A DNA stretch of 19,834 nt, from NCBI GenBank assembly GCA_010015745.1, contig ML978391.1:1-19834 (forward strand). The letters run 5' to 3'. Made by a program: the position numbers and the translations under genes. Every line of letters starts with the position of its first letter. The first letter of the stretch is position 1. This document shows, one piece after another, positions 7,677 through 16,932 of this stretch. Source of the stretch: Setomelanomma holmii. Lineage: Eukaryota > Ascomycota > Dothideomycetes > Pleosporales > Phaeosphaeriaceae. The notes below the pieces were generated by a model. It ran no database searches. It was not told where the DNA came from and saw nothing but the letters and a program-made list of their open reading frames with translations.

Positions 7677-10431
7677 TCACATCACATTACATTCACGATC
7701 CGGACGCTTCTTCTCTTTGTGTTTGCCTTTGTCAAGAGTCTCACTTGGCTCCCTGCTCTTGCTCCTGAACCTCGATTTCTCCTTCTTACTTTTACTGCGC
7801 GAGATGCCCAGATCCTTCTTCTCCTTAACGGGACTAACCTTTTGCTGTCCGTTCTCTGCACTATGTACTTCGTTAATGACGATGACAGGATCTTCGGCGG
7901 CAGCAAGCTCAGTTGTTACCAGCTTGTCCTTGCTGCCTCGACCTGTGAGCCTAGACAGAGTGAGCGAGAGGCGAGTCTCGCCAGTTGGACTGCTTGTCCT
8001 GCTCTTGTTCCCTCCTGGCCAGATCCTGGAGCCTCGACGCGACGCTGACAGGAAGCCTGGCTTTTGGTCCTCCGGTGTCGAGGGCTGGGTCCGGCCGCGC
8101 GAGGCGCTCTGAATGCTTCCGTCGAGGTCTTCGAAGGCGACACTACTCCGTCGGTTGCTCGACATGCTCGTACGACCAATCATCTCTTCTGGTTGTGCCT
8201 CGGGTTCAGCTTCGATAGCAGTGACCTGCTCCCACTCGCCACCAGTGTCTGTATCTGGAGCAGTAGTAGACGCAAGCGTCTCCCTTGATGGGTCTATGGA
8301 CGGAAGTCCGGATTGCGGCTCGTCGTATGCTGGAGGAGCACCTCTCATAGCTAATTCCTCGTCGATGGGCTGGACTTGGTAGAACAACAGGTATGGTGAT
8401 TCATCGCGTAGAGCCTTCTTGATGTCCACCTCAGCAACGCGCGGAGTTGCGAGGTCGTCAAAGCGTCGCCACGTGTCAGAGTCTTGATCATCATCGGTAT
8501 GCGACGTGTTAGGTCTCTCCTTGATGTCGGCGCGGACCAAGGAGACGTAGTGCCCGGAGTTGATAGAGATTCCACGATGACACACAACAGACTGTAGCAC
8601 GAGCTTGAAGTTCCCGAAAAGGGGTCCTTCATCCTGCATACGGTCGTCGGAGATGAAATGTGGCAACCCAATTTCCAAAGGAATGTCGATATATGTATCG
8701 AGACGTTTCGGAGCGCCGTTTGGGAGCATTTGGTATCGTTTGAGGCAGATGCCGAGCACAGGACGCTTGACAGAGAAATGTGCGGCGACCTGAGCATCAC
8801 TCTTGGGGACATTGTCGGTGTACCAAGCTTAGTCATGTCAGATCCGGACAACGATTAAGACAGGAGTACTCACGAATCAGACTGAAGAACTGCCAGGCCG
8901 GCATCAGAATCTCCTTTCTAAGGAGCGAGGAGGATCTTGGCCGGCCGCTCGAGCTATTATCCAATATCTCTTGCAAATGCTTCTTCTCGTCGAACCTCCA
9001 TGTCTCAGACTTCCGGGCAAACCGTTGGCTGAAGATGCTGTCGGCACGCCGGCGACCGTCAAGAACAGGTCGAGTCGGTGTCGAGGGCGTTGCTGGTTCT
9101 ATGGCTGTCGGAGTGGCGACAATTGTTGGTGACTCGGAACCAGAGAGCTCAAGGGTCTCAACGTGTATCGTTTCGTTCTTCTCAGGCTCCTTTTCAGCAG
9201 AAGCCTCCTCTTTCGGTTTCTGAGAAGCAATTGTGTTCTGTCGTTGCAGATAGCGCTTCACTTCAATGCGGTTATTGAAGTAGGTCTCGAGACAGTCTTC
9301 TAGTGTGGTGATGTGATCGCCCTCTTGCTCCGGTATGGCCACCTCTAACAGGCGCTCATTCACGAATTTGTGGTCATCTTCCTTATCTTCGCGTCCGGTG
9401 TGGTAGATGTCCATCTTCAATGTGAGCAATGGCAGCTCTAGCGCGCCAGTAATGAATGTGAAGGCTTCGGACGCGTCCTGTTGACAGACCAAAGCTGCTT
9501 CCTCCCAGCCACACTCTGCGAGAGCATCTTGTAAATGTTTGGTCTGCTAGGGATTAGTCCAATTTCACGCACGTAAATGGGTGTAGCACTGACGAGTTCG
9601 ACCCTGATGAGCCGGCCTGTTCGCAGGAGGTTGACCCATAACCGCAAGACAGCTGCAAGCTTTCTCCTTGGCTCATCGTCGAAGTTGTCATATAGCATGG
9701 CTTCGAAGCTGTCGAGCCGGGCAAACATGGCGAAGAGTAGAGCGTCCAGGTAACATGTCACCATATTTCTGTTGATGGCCCCTAGCATAGTGATGTTTGG
9801 GTTGTAGTCCCTCAATTCACCCTCGAAGGATTCATTTGCGAGGACAAGAAGGTCGTATGCCTTGTCGAGGTCGTCAGGATACCACGCCAAAGCATGCGTC
9901 GCTTGCTCCTCCTTCATTCTCGTTATACCCGCACCCTGAAGGCGTGTGAGGAGCATCTTGACCTGTCGCCCGTCAATCGCGAGTCCAAACTCCCCCCTCG
10001 ATTTCCACGCACCTTTTTCTCGTCATCCTTCTCTGTCGGAGGCTTGGGATCCTCATTGGTGAAAATAGTATAGAGATCCGGGGAGGCTGGTTGTGGGGAG
10101 CGCGACTGTGGATGTAGTGGTTAGACCATTGTTCCTTTGAAGTCTGATCGACAATGGACACAAGAACTACACTTATAGATGTGTTCGCCTGGAGAAATAG
10201 GAGACCATCAAAGAAAGACGTGCGAAACGAGAACGGCAGCTTGTGACAAAGTGCTTCTAGGCTGAGGCGCGACTCTCTCAAGGTTGCATCGCTTGTAGGG
10301 TACAGTAGTGGAGTCAAAGAACTACACGAAGCAGAAGGGGGTAGGCGTACTTTGCTGTGAGATTTGGACGAGCGCTTCTCGTGGTGTTTGTCACGACGGC
10401 TGAGGAAGCGCGAGACGCCGGAGCTTTTCAT
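7677..10431 (-). CDS. UBA-USP ubiquitin carboxyl-terminal hydrolase
   Basis: Exons 10431-10351, 10105-10013, 9962-9603, 9543-8874 and 8827-7677 give 784 aa. It is a cysteine protease that removes ubiquitin (peptidase C19). About residues 61-105 look like a UBA ubiquitin-binding helix bundle. The Cys box is NRNMVTCYLDALLFAMF (Cys128), followed by the QQDASEAFTF box. The His box is SINSGHYVSLVRA (His494), with LGICLKRYQ before it, RFDDL (about 525) as likely third residue and PYLLFYQ closing the fold. A low-complexity insert rich in Glu/Ser/Pro separates the fingers-like part from the palm. The tail from about residue 560 is disordered, Ser/Arg/Lys-rich and very basic at the end. Introns are 245, 50, 59 and 46 nt; the first is long and could hide another exon, and the third has an atypical GTCGAA donor. 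I chose the ATG at 10431; the in-frame GTG at 10455 is less likely. Confidence 0.9.
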
Positions 10432-10917
10432 GTTGGTGGTCGCAAATAGAGACACCCATGCAGGTGAAGGGCCGCGAGGTCAAGAAGCGGCCAGGTATAC
10501 GGTCCCAGTCGTGGTAGGCAGCGGGGTAGACCCAGGGCAGGTGCAGACGAGCGCGAGACAGGTGGGGAACGGGAAGGGCTGGGCGTGTTTGATAGTACGC
10601 GAGTACTGGTCAGCTGGGGATATTGATGACGTGGTGGCGGGCAAATGTGAGCAGTGAATGAGCTTTCAAAGCAGCGAAGATGCAGCACAAGTACCTGCAC
10701 GGGTACGAATGCCCCTCAGTCAGCCGCATGGTTGCGACTCTGGGTGTTGCTGCGAGGCGAGCATGCAGCAGAGTGGGGTCCATCTCTGGCGGAGCGCGGC
10801 TCTTGATCCCTGCATGGCGCTTAATTGTACCGCCAAGCACCATTTCATCGAAAAGTGCATGCGAAACATCGTGCATCTCAATTCGAAGCAGCAGCACTCC
10901 GTCAACGTCACAGCGCC
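10432..10917. other. Divergent promoter region between the USP gene and uL5m
   Basis: Two genes start head to head across 486 bp. No convincing open frame, TATA box or repeat stands out. A TGACGT core (CRE-like) sits near 10627-10632; it is a short, common sequence and I do not call it a site. Confidence 0.45.
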
Positions 10918-12070
10918 ATGGCATTGCGTGAGTTGCCCTTCCGGACGGCTACCGCAATCAGCAAGGATGCAAGACCCATAGTTCGCGCAGCCCTCCCACT
11001 GTGTCGCCGCCATGCCTCCTCCGAAGCCGGCAAAGAGGTCGAATCATCCTCGTCACTCGAAGTGCCGCCCCCGCCAGAAGAGCTTGTCAAGAGTTATGAC
11101 CCGGTAGCTCGAAGCAGACTGCGAAGAAGAGGCAATAAGGAGCTACCACCAAGCAGGTGCGCACTACCATGGCTTCACTTCAGGAGCAGCAGCTGAGACT
11201 CTACAGGTACCAGTACCGCTCGCCAAAGTACTACCGCGGACCGCTGCATCCCCACCAGCCGCCGCCAGTGTCAGATCCATCATCGCGTCTCTTCCAGCCT
11301 GGTCCATTTAGCTTGCCTCGTTTGGAGCAAACATACCAGAGCACAATCGCACCCGATCTCCTCGCCCTCACGTACCAGCACTATCCACCAGGCTATCGAC
11401 AGCCAAAGAATGAGCAGAGACTACGAGAATGGACGGGCGCTTCGCCATATTACAAGAATCGCCCGCTGCGAGGGCCGAGAGGCAAGGGTGAGGTGCTGCG
11501 CCTTCTACAGGAGCCACGCACCTTCCGCAACATACCCAAGATCACCAAGGTGGTAGTCCACTCTATGGTCCCGGAGGCGCAAGAGAACAGCGCGAACCTG
11601 CACGTGGCCGGCATGATCCTTCAAGCCATCACCAACGTGCGTGCCGTATCACATAAGGCAAAGCACAATGTAGTGGGCTGGGGTTTGCGCGAAGGCAGGT
11701 ACATCTCAGCGACTGCCACCATGGAGCATGAGGATGCACAGCACTTTCTGGCTAAACTCATCGACGTGGTTCTGCCACGAATCAAGGAGTGGAAGGGCGT
11801 CCCTGGCTCCGCGGGTGATGGCCACGGCAACATACAATTTGGTCTCGAGCCAGAGCAGCTGGCACTCTTCCCTGAGATTGAGGTCAATTACGATGCGTAA
11901 GTCACTGCTCATAAGTGCCGGGTATTCAGGCGCTGACAACGACTAGATACCCGCCGAAGATGATACCCGGTTGCCATATCTCCATCATTACAGATGCCAC
12001 GAGTAATAAGGACGCTCGCCTGCTTCTTCAAGCCATTGGATTGCCATTCTATGGCAAGCTTAACGATTAG
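10918..12070 (+). CDS. MRPL7: Mitochondrial large-subunit ribosomal protein uL5m (MRPL7)
   Basis: Exons 10918-11156, 11207-11896 and 11947-12070 give 350 aa. Both introns are 50 nt; the second has GTAAGT, GCTGAC and TAG. The N-terminus (MALRELPFRTATAIS, arginine-rich, followed by LPLCRRHASS) looks like a mitochondrial presequence. The first splice yields PPSRYQYRSPKYYRGPLHPHQ, a join that fits the family. Residues about 195-350 form the L5 fold: FRNIPKITKVVVHSMV, then the GWGLREGRYISATATM stretch, ending ISIITDATSNKDARLLLQAIGLPFYGKLND. The protein builds the central protuberance of the mitoribosome and contacts the large rRNA there. The internal ATG at 11169 lies inside the first intron and should not be used as start. 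Confidence 0.92.
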
Positions 12071-12566
12071 ATCATGACAGCATACTGTAAAAAAACCTGT
12101 ACAAATGGAAGACTCCGAACTATCTTGGCTAGACCGAACTGCACCTTGCACTTTTCTCTGGTTCTATTGTGTGGTCTCATGGTTGTCTGCAATTCCAACT
12201 GGACCATATCGCGTCGTAGAACATGCAGTTTCAGATGCGTTACTCTGGAGTCTTGCTCCGCGATATATGTTTGCTTGCTGAATGGTGGTCGTGAGAATCG
12301 TGATACCAGCAAAGACAGCTGGAACGAGACGAACAAAGCATACGCTCCGAACAGCATGCACGTGTTTGTAGACCATATTCACAATAACATGCATGATCTA
12401 CATGCGGAAGTGAGTTTGTGCATTGCATTTCATCAGCCATCCAACACTCAATTGGAAGCAGATGACGTCAAGACTTCGACTTCACCATGGTCAATACAAA
12501 GCTTCTTCACCTGCATTAAACCACAACATATCTCGCAAAAGTACACCATCAACACACCAAATCACG
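12071..12566. other. Intergenic region between uL5m and the caleosin gene
   Basis: About 500 bp hold the uL5m terminator and the caleosin promoter. A frame open from 12423 runs into the caleosin CDS without an earlier ATG that improves the match, apart from its own first codon. I see no repeat or RNA gene. Confidence 0.45.
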
Positions 12567-13142
12567 ATGTCACGAAACACATACACCGCCTTCCAGAAAC
12601 ACCTCCTCTTCTTCTCCACACCCACACAACCACCCAGACTCACCTTCATCTCCTCCCTGCGCGCCGCAACATCAATAGGCCTCGACTTCCCCGTCGCGCT
12701 GTTCCTCAGCATCTCGTTACGCTTGCTATACACACCGTACCCATATATCTTCTCACCTATCAACATTGAGCGTATCCCACGCTCCAAGCACCGTACCCAG
12801 CTCAGCGATGCCAACCTCTTAAAATCAAAATCGTCATACACATGTACCGACCTGCTCCATCTTCTCAGACCAGAACCCGGAAAAGGATTCGTAAAGCATG
12901 CAATCGACCAAGGACATGTAGTTGGCTTTTGGGCTATGGCTGCGGATACGAAGAGTCATAGGGTGAGCAGGGAAGATGTAGAGAGATTTCAGGCTGGGGA
13001 GTGGGAGGGCGAGATTGTGAAGAGGAGGAGAGGAAGAAGGGATGTGTTGCCACTTTGGAGGGGTGGGCCGATTTGGGTGGGTGGGCATAGTTGGGCTGTT
13101 AGGAGGGTCCTTGGGGCTAGGGTATATGAGGGGAAGGGGTGA
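12567..13142 (+). CDS. Divergent caleosin-like (peroxygenase) protein
   Basis: One exon gives 191 aa. Residues 6-16 (YTAFQKHLLFF) match the caleosin segment LQKHxxFFD, whose His is a heme ligand; His75 in PRSKHRT sits where caleosins have the second ligand (xxKHG). Between them lies a hydrophobic stretch (about 28-66) matching the lipid-droplet hairpin region, with several Pro but no textbook proline knot. The C-terminal half (GFVKHAIDQGHVVGFWAMA, then VSREDVERFQAGEWE) follows the family layout. The EF-hand normally following FFD is replaced by STPTQPPR, so calcium binding should be lost. Caleosins are oil-body or ER proteins that use hydroperoxides to oxidise fatty acids. Assignment rests on layout and two histidines, not strong identity. 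The CDS turns from C-rich to G-rich, and its end belongs to a tandem repeat. Confidence 0.55.
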   Translation: MSRNTYTAFQKHLLFFSTPTQPPRLTFISSLRAATSIGLDFPVALFLSISLRLLYTPYPYIFSPINIERIPRSKHRTQLSDANLLKSKSSYTCTDLLHLLRPEPGKGFVKHAIDQGHVVGFWAMAADTKSHRVSREDVERFQAGEWEGEIVKRRRGRRDVLPLWRGGPIWVGGHSWAVRRVLGARVYEGKG

Positions 13143-13520
13143 GGTCTGGCGGAAATTATGCGGAGAGGGTGCGAGCTGGGAAAGCGACAACATCGCGTAT
13201 CGTACTGTATTTGCGAGAGATTGTGGTCACAGATCCCCATAGGATCAAGGTTTATGAGAGGAAGGAGTCGAGTCTGCTTGTGCAGGCTGTCTGATTGTCG
13301 AACTGGGAACGCGACAACATTGAATATCGCATTTGCCGGGAGGTTGTGGTTCCGAGTGCCTCTAGCGTTGAGGAAGGTCTATGAGAGGCAGGAGTGAAGT
13401 CTACTTGTGAAGCCGCCTGGTTGCCTGATTGTCGGATATGGCGCGAGCCGGGAACGCGACAGTACCAGATATCGTACGCCTATTGGGTGAGAGACTGTGG
13501 CTGCGGATCCCCATTACAAT
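13105..13520 (+). repeat. Decayed tandem repeat, units of about 130-144 bp, starting within the caleosin 3' end
   Basis: Three units start at 13171 (GCGAGCTGGGAAAGCGACAA), 13299 (CGAACTGGGAACGCGACAAC) and 13443 (GCGAGCCGGGAACGCGACAG). Each is followed by a TATCG motif and then a TTGTGG or CTGTGG block; units one and three share GATCCCCAT. The unit tails GGTTTATGAGAGGAAGGAGT (unit 1) and GGTCTATGAGAGGCAGGAGT (unit 2) also match GGTATATGAGGGGAAGGGGT at the caleosin stop codon, a partial fourth copy. In one frame the tails encode KVYERKE and KVYERQE, next to RVYEGKG at the caleosin C-terminus. This suggests repeated duplication of a gene end followed by divergence. Confidence 0.6.
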
Positions 13521-14129
13521 ATCCGCAAACTTCGAGCTTTGGTCGCCTTTGTGGCTTGCTCAGGTACGTCTAAATCAAGAGCTAGGAAGGAGAGTTTACG
13601 AGGGGTAACATCGAAAATCGAGGTGCGAAGATCTTCATAGAAGAATGTTTTCCTGAACTTCGAGTGCAATCTGGTGCGAAGCACGATGCGAGCTGCAGTT
13701 TGCAGGCTGAAAGCACACAGGACGAAATCATCTCGTGGAAAGCTCAGATGTCGAGATCTCCACAAGGTTCGAGACTTTGTTCGCTTATCTTGCTTGTTTG
13801 ATTGCTTATTGTGTTTGATGCCGAAAGACCGAGATTTTGATCTTCGGAATGTGGCGCGCCAATTCCGCGCTCACGTAAAGCCTTACTGATCTACCGGTAC
13901 GGCGTTGAGCCCAACTTTTCTGAATGGCTCCACTTGCCATGACGCGCTATGGATGGCAATAAACCCAAAATTTTGGCACAATGTTCCTGTTCCCTCAGAT
14001 ACTTAAGGAAATACGAATTGGCGCGTCGCAAAAAGACGATAACACAATTAAAGAGGAGGATTATCGCGGGCTGAACAACTTCTCCTTGCGTGTGGAACGT
14101 CATCGACAGGACTCATTTGCTTGCCCAAC
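13521..14129. other. Gene-poor region with a possible gene remnant on the minus strand
   Basis: A minus-strand frame of 83 codons (13765-13514) has an ordered-looking stretch (HSKFRKTFFYEDLRTSIFDV) with a protein-like composition, but no start context, no motif and no intron join I can defend, so it may be the remnant of an unidentified gene. The remainder up to 14129 is the MFS transporter promoter; it is AT-richer near 13960-14060 and shows no clear TATA box. Confidence 0.3.
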
Positions 14130-15845
14130 ATGAACCCATCTACATTTTCCGTTGAATCCAAAGACGACATACGATTGGAGACGCCAGTTTCGACAGACAG
14201 CCATTTCGATCAGCACTCCACGGATGATGAACTCGAGCGCCATCTTACACACCATACCATTGCGCCATCACATCATCAACAGCATGATTTCGACTTGTCA
14301 CGAACAAAATCTATTGCGGAAACGCTCTCCCCCATTCGCGAGTTCCTGTTCGTCGGCCTTCTCTGCTCCGCTCAATTCGTCACCCAAGCATCCTTACTCA
14401 ACACCCTCAACATTCTCCACATCATCGGCGACGATCTAGGCATCACCGACCCTGGCGTCTTATCATGGCTCATCGCAGGATACTCACTGACTGTCGGAAC
14501 ATTCATCCTTCTATCTGGACGATGTGGTGACTTGTTCGGTTACAAGAACATGTTAATCATTGGCTTCGCTTGGTTCGCTATCTGGAATGTGATTACGGGT
14601 TGCAGCGTCTATGCGCCAGGTAATGGTGGGCAGGTGTTGTTCATCTTCGCTCGAGTACTCGGAGGCATTGGCCCTGCTATATTGCTACCGAATGCATTGG
14701 GACTGTTGGGTGCGACGTATAAAAATGGGAAGAAGAAACATATGATTTTCTCGCTGTTTGGCGCTTGCGCACCAGGTGGTGCTGTCGTGGGTGGAACTTT
14801 CTCCGGCTTGTGGAGTCTGCTTTGGTGGCCGTGGACGTACTGGACGTTTGGTATCGCTTTGGCGATCCTCACGATATTGTCGACTTTCATCCTTCCTTCC
14901 GTGCCGCTCAGCCCAGAAGTAAGGGCTCTCTCCCACCGCCAAAGGATATCCGAGCTTGATCTTCTGGGTGCGTCGGTTGGGATCACCGCCATGATCCTCT
15001 TCAACTTCGCTTGGAACCAAGCTCCAGGCTTTGGGTGGGAGCAGCCTTACATCTATGCGCTCTTGATCGTGGGCATCCTCATGTTCCCATTGTTCTTCTG
15101 GATCGAGTTGAAGATTGCGAAGAAGCCTTTGCTGCCATTCGATGCGCTTAGTACGGATGTGAGCTTCGTGCTTATCTGCGAATCTTGTGGGTGGGCTACC
15201 TTTGGTAAGCTTCCATATTCACGTTGTTTGCATTGCTTTGCTCATCAATCTTGTCCAGGTATATTCATCTACTACTTCATACAAATCCTCCAACAGCTAC
15301 GCGGCACGTCCCCACTCCTCACAGTGGCGCAAGTCTCTCCATTTGCCATCTCCGGCTTCCTCGCAGCCATTACAACCGGACACGTCATCTCTCGCATTGG
15401 GCCAGGTTGGGTAATGCTCATATCGATGCTTGCCTTCCTCATCGGTTCGATTCTTACTGCGACAATGCCCGTGGACCAAACGTATTGGAAGCAGGCTTTC
15501 GTGGTCACCCTCATAATCCCATGGGGCATGGATATGAGCTTCCCCGCTGGCACACTCATTCTTAGTGATGCAGTGGAGAAGCGACATCAAGGCATGGCCG
15601 CTTCTTTGGTCAATACAGTGGTAAATTACAGCATCAGCATTGGTGTTGGGATTGCTGGCACTGTTGAAACGAAAATAAATCGTGGCGCACACAACACGCA
15701 GGATGAGTTGAGAGGCTACAGAGGTGCACTCTATCTGGCCGTGGGATTGAGCGGCATGGGTGTTGTCACGAGTATCGCCTTCCTTACCAAGATGCATATG
15801 CGAGAGAAACGGACTGCTAGGCTAGCGCAACAGCAAAAGTCCTAG
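14130..15845 (+). CDS. MFS transporter, DHA2 / aminotriazole-resistance (ATR1-like) type
   Basis: Two exons (14130-15204, 15259-15845) give 553 aa. A hydrophilic N-terminal tail of about 70 residues (His-rich) precedes 13-14 hydrophobic segments. Residues 129-142 (SGRCGDLFGYKNML) are MFS motif A in the loop after TM2; residues 211-226 (GACAPGGAVVGGTFSG) sit where antiporter motif C is expected in TM5. LDLLGASVGITAMILFNFAW and GMAASLVNTVVNYSISIGVG are typical of the DHA2 group that includes yeast Atr1, a drug and boron exporter. The likely role is proton-coupled efflux at the plasma membrane; the substrate is unknown. I chose the ATG at 14130 over an in-frame TTG at 14121. The 54-nt intron (15205-15258) is a multiple of three and has no stop, so unspliced mRNA would encode 18 extra residues within the membrane domain. 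Confidence 0.9.
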   Translation: MNPSTFSVESKDDIRLETPVSTDSHFDQHSTDDELERHLTHHTIAPSHHQQHDFDLSRTKSIAETLSPIREFLFVGLLCSAQFVTQASLLNTLNILHIIGDDLGITDPGVLSWLIAGYSLTVGTFILLSGRCGDLFGYKNMLIIGFAWFAIWNVITGCSVYAPGNGGQVLFIFARVLGGIGPAILLPNALGLLGATYKNGKKKHMIFSLFGACAPGGAVVGGTFSGLWSLLWWPWTYWTFGIALAILTILSTFILPSVPLSPEVRALSHRQRISELDLLGASVGITAMILFNFAWNQAPGFGWEQPYIYALLIVGILMFPLFFWIELKIAKKPLLPFDALSTDVSFVLICESCGWATFGKLPYSRCLHCFAHQSCPGIFIYYFIQILQQLRGTSPLLTVAQVSPFAISGFLAAITTGHVISRIGPGWVMLISMLAFLIGSILTATMPVDQTYWKQAFVVTLIIPWGMDMSFPAGTLILSDAVEKRHQGMAASLVNTVVNYSISIGVGIAGTVETKINRGAHNTQDELRGYRGALYLAVGLSGMGVVTSIAFLTKMHMREKRTARLAQQQKS

Positions 15846-16932
15846 AAGTGCGTGTGAGCGTATCAGACTGCAGAATGATCCTGCCTCTCACATCAAATTT
15901 CGCCTACGCGGGTGACACAAAATCGAAGGTGCTAGGACTGTTGATATTAAGACCATACTGATGTCAGCCAGGCGGTTTCTGAGTCGATGCATTTGCGAAA
16001 GTGTCACCTTCATCATCTCTGACACACCGCGAGAGCCCAACTAGCACGCCTATGCTTCTTCAGTATCCACCATGGTGGGTAATTTGGACAGTCCTCAAAT
16101 CCAAGGTGGACATGAGCTCCGAGCATTTACAGCGGCCCACATCAACGAATGCGCCAAGAATGTCACTGTTATCTTTAGTGTGGACGGCCACATACTATAC
16201 AGTTCGGCGTTCGGAGCGGTGGCGCTGGGATCGGTTTCTGATTGGAGAGCAAGGCGTTCTCTCACGCTAGCGAACCGCTTCTCAGCCAACATCGTCCAGA
16301 TTTACCCGCCTTGGTCCTGCAAGCCTCGCTATCAATTCGTACCTTCCTCATCTCTGGGCGTTCTCCTTGTTCTTGCATGCGAATTCTGCAGCACAAGCTG
16401 CGGAGGCTTGAGTCTTGTATTGGGCTTTGTGCTTACTGCTACTAGAAATAGCAACACAGTGCAGCATGTCAATATGCTCGATATGATTATACGAGCATTG
16501 AGCACCGAGACCGTGTTTTTGGACCTCACAGACCCACCACCCGGATATGCATCTCGACACCGTTCCGAGAACCAGGGCAACTGCACTCGGATCATGGCCA
16601 AGAATGACTTCGGCCCGTGCTAGCAGACGCACTTCATCGTGGCGGCTTTGATCCCATTGGTCTGAAGCAACTTCAATACTGCAGTACCGGTTGTCGTATA
16701 CTACATGTGTGAAAGCCGTCACACGTGCTCGCTGTGATCACCTGGCATGCTTACCTTGAGGGCGTCCGGCTATACAATCACGTTGATGATGGAAATTGCA
16801 CGCGGCAGGTGAGCACGCATATCCATAGTCTGCTTATCCACGATTTCACTGTCTATAAGATATCTTACTCCTGGCTTGCTTTTGTCGGGAAACAGAACAC
16901 TCTTGAGTCCCTTCGCATGAGGCAACTGTATC
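15846..16932. other. Intergenic region with an unsupported ORF at 16072-16623
   Basis: The 1.1 kb between the transporter and galactose oxidase genes holds one 183-codon frame (16072-16623, +) with a good ATG context (CCACCATGG). Its product shows a hydrophobic middle (SLGVLLVLACEF...GLSLVLGFVLTA) but no motif, and the opposite strand is open too for about 120 codons. It may be chance, an orphan gene or a decayed one. I therefore do not list it as a CDS. The right end (about 16700-16932) is the galactose oxidase promoter. Confidence 0.35.
16854..16860 (+). promoter_or_regulatory. Candidate TATA box of the galactose oxidase gene
   Basis: TATAAGA lies 79 bp upstream of the ATG at 16933, a normal distance for a fungal gene with a short leader. 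TATA promoters are typical of inducible secreted enzymes. There is no transcript start evidence. Confidence 0.4.

Noticed and set aside
10432..10917. Short frames on both strands in the USP-uL5m promoter region
   Set aside because: All are short, overlap each other and lack motifs or splice joins to the flanking genes.
16348..16722. Minus-strand 124-codon frame opposite the 16072-16623 frame
   Set aside because: It starts at GTG, has no ATG in a sensible place, no motif and no splice join to a neighbour.
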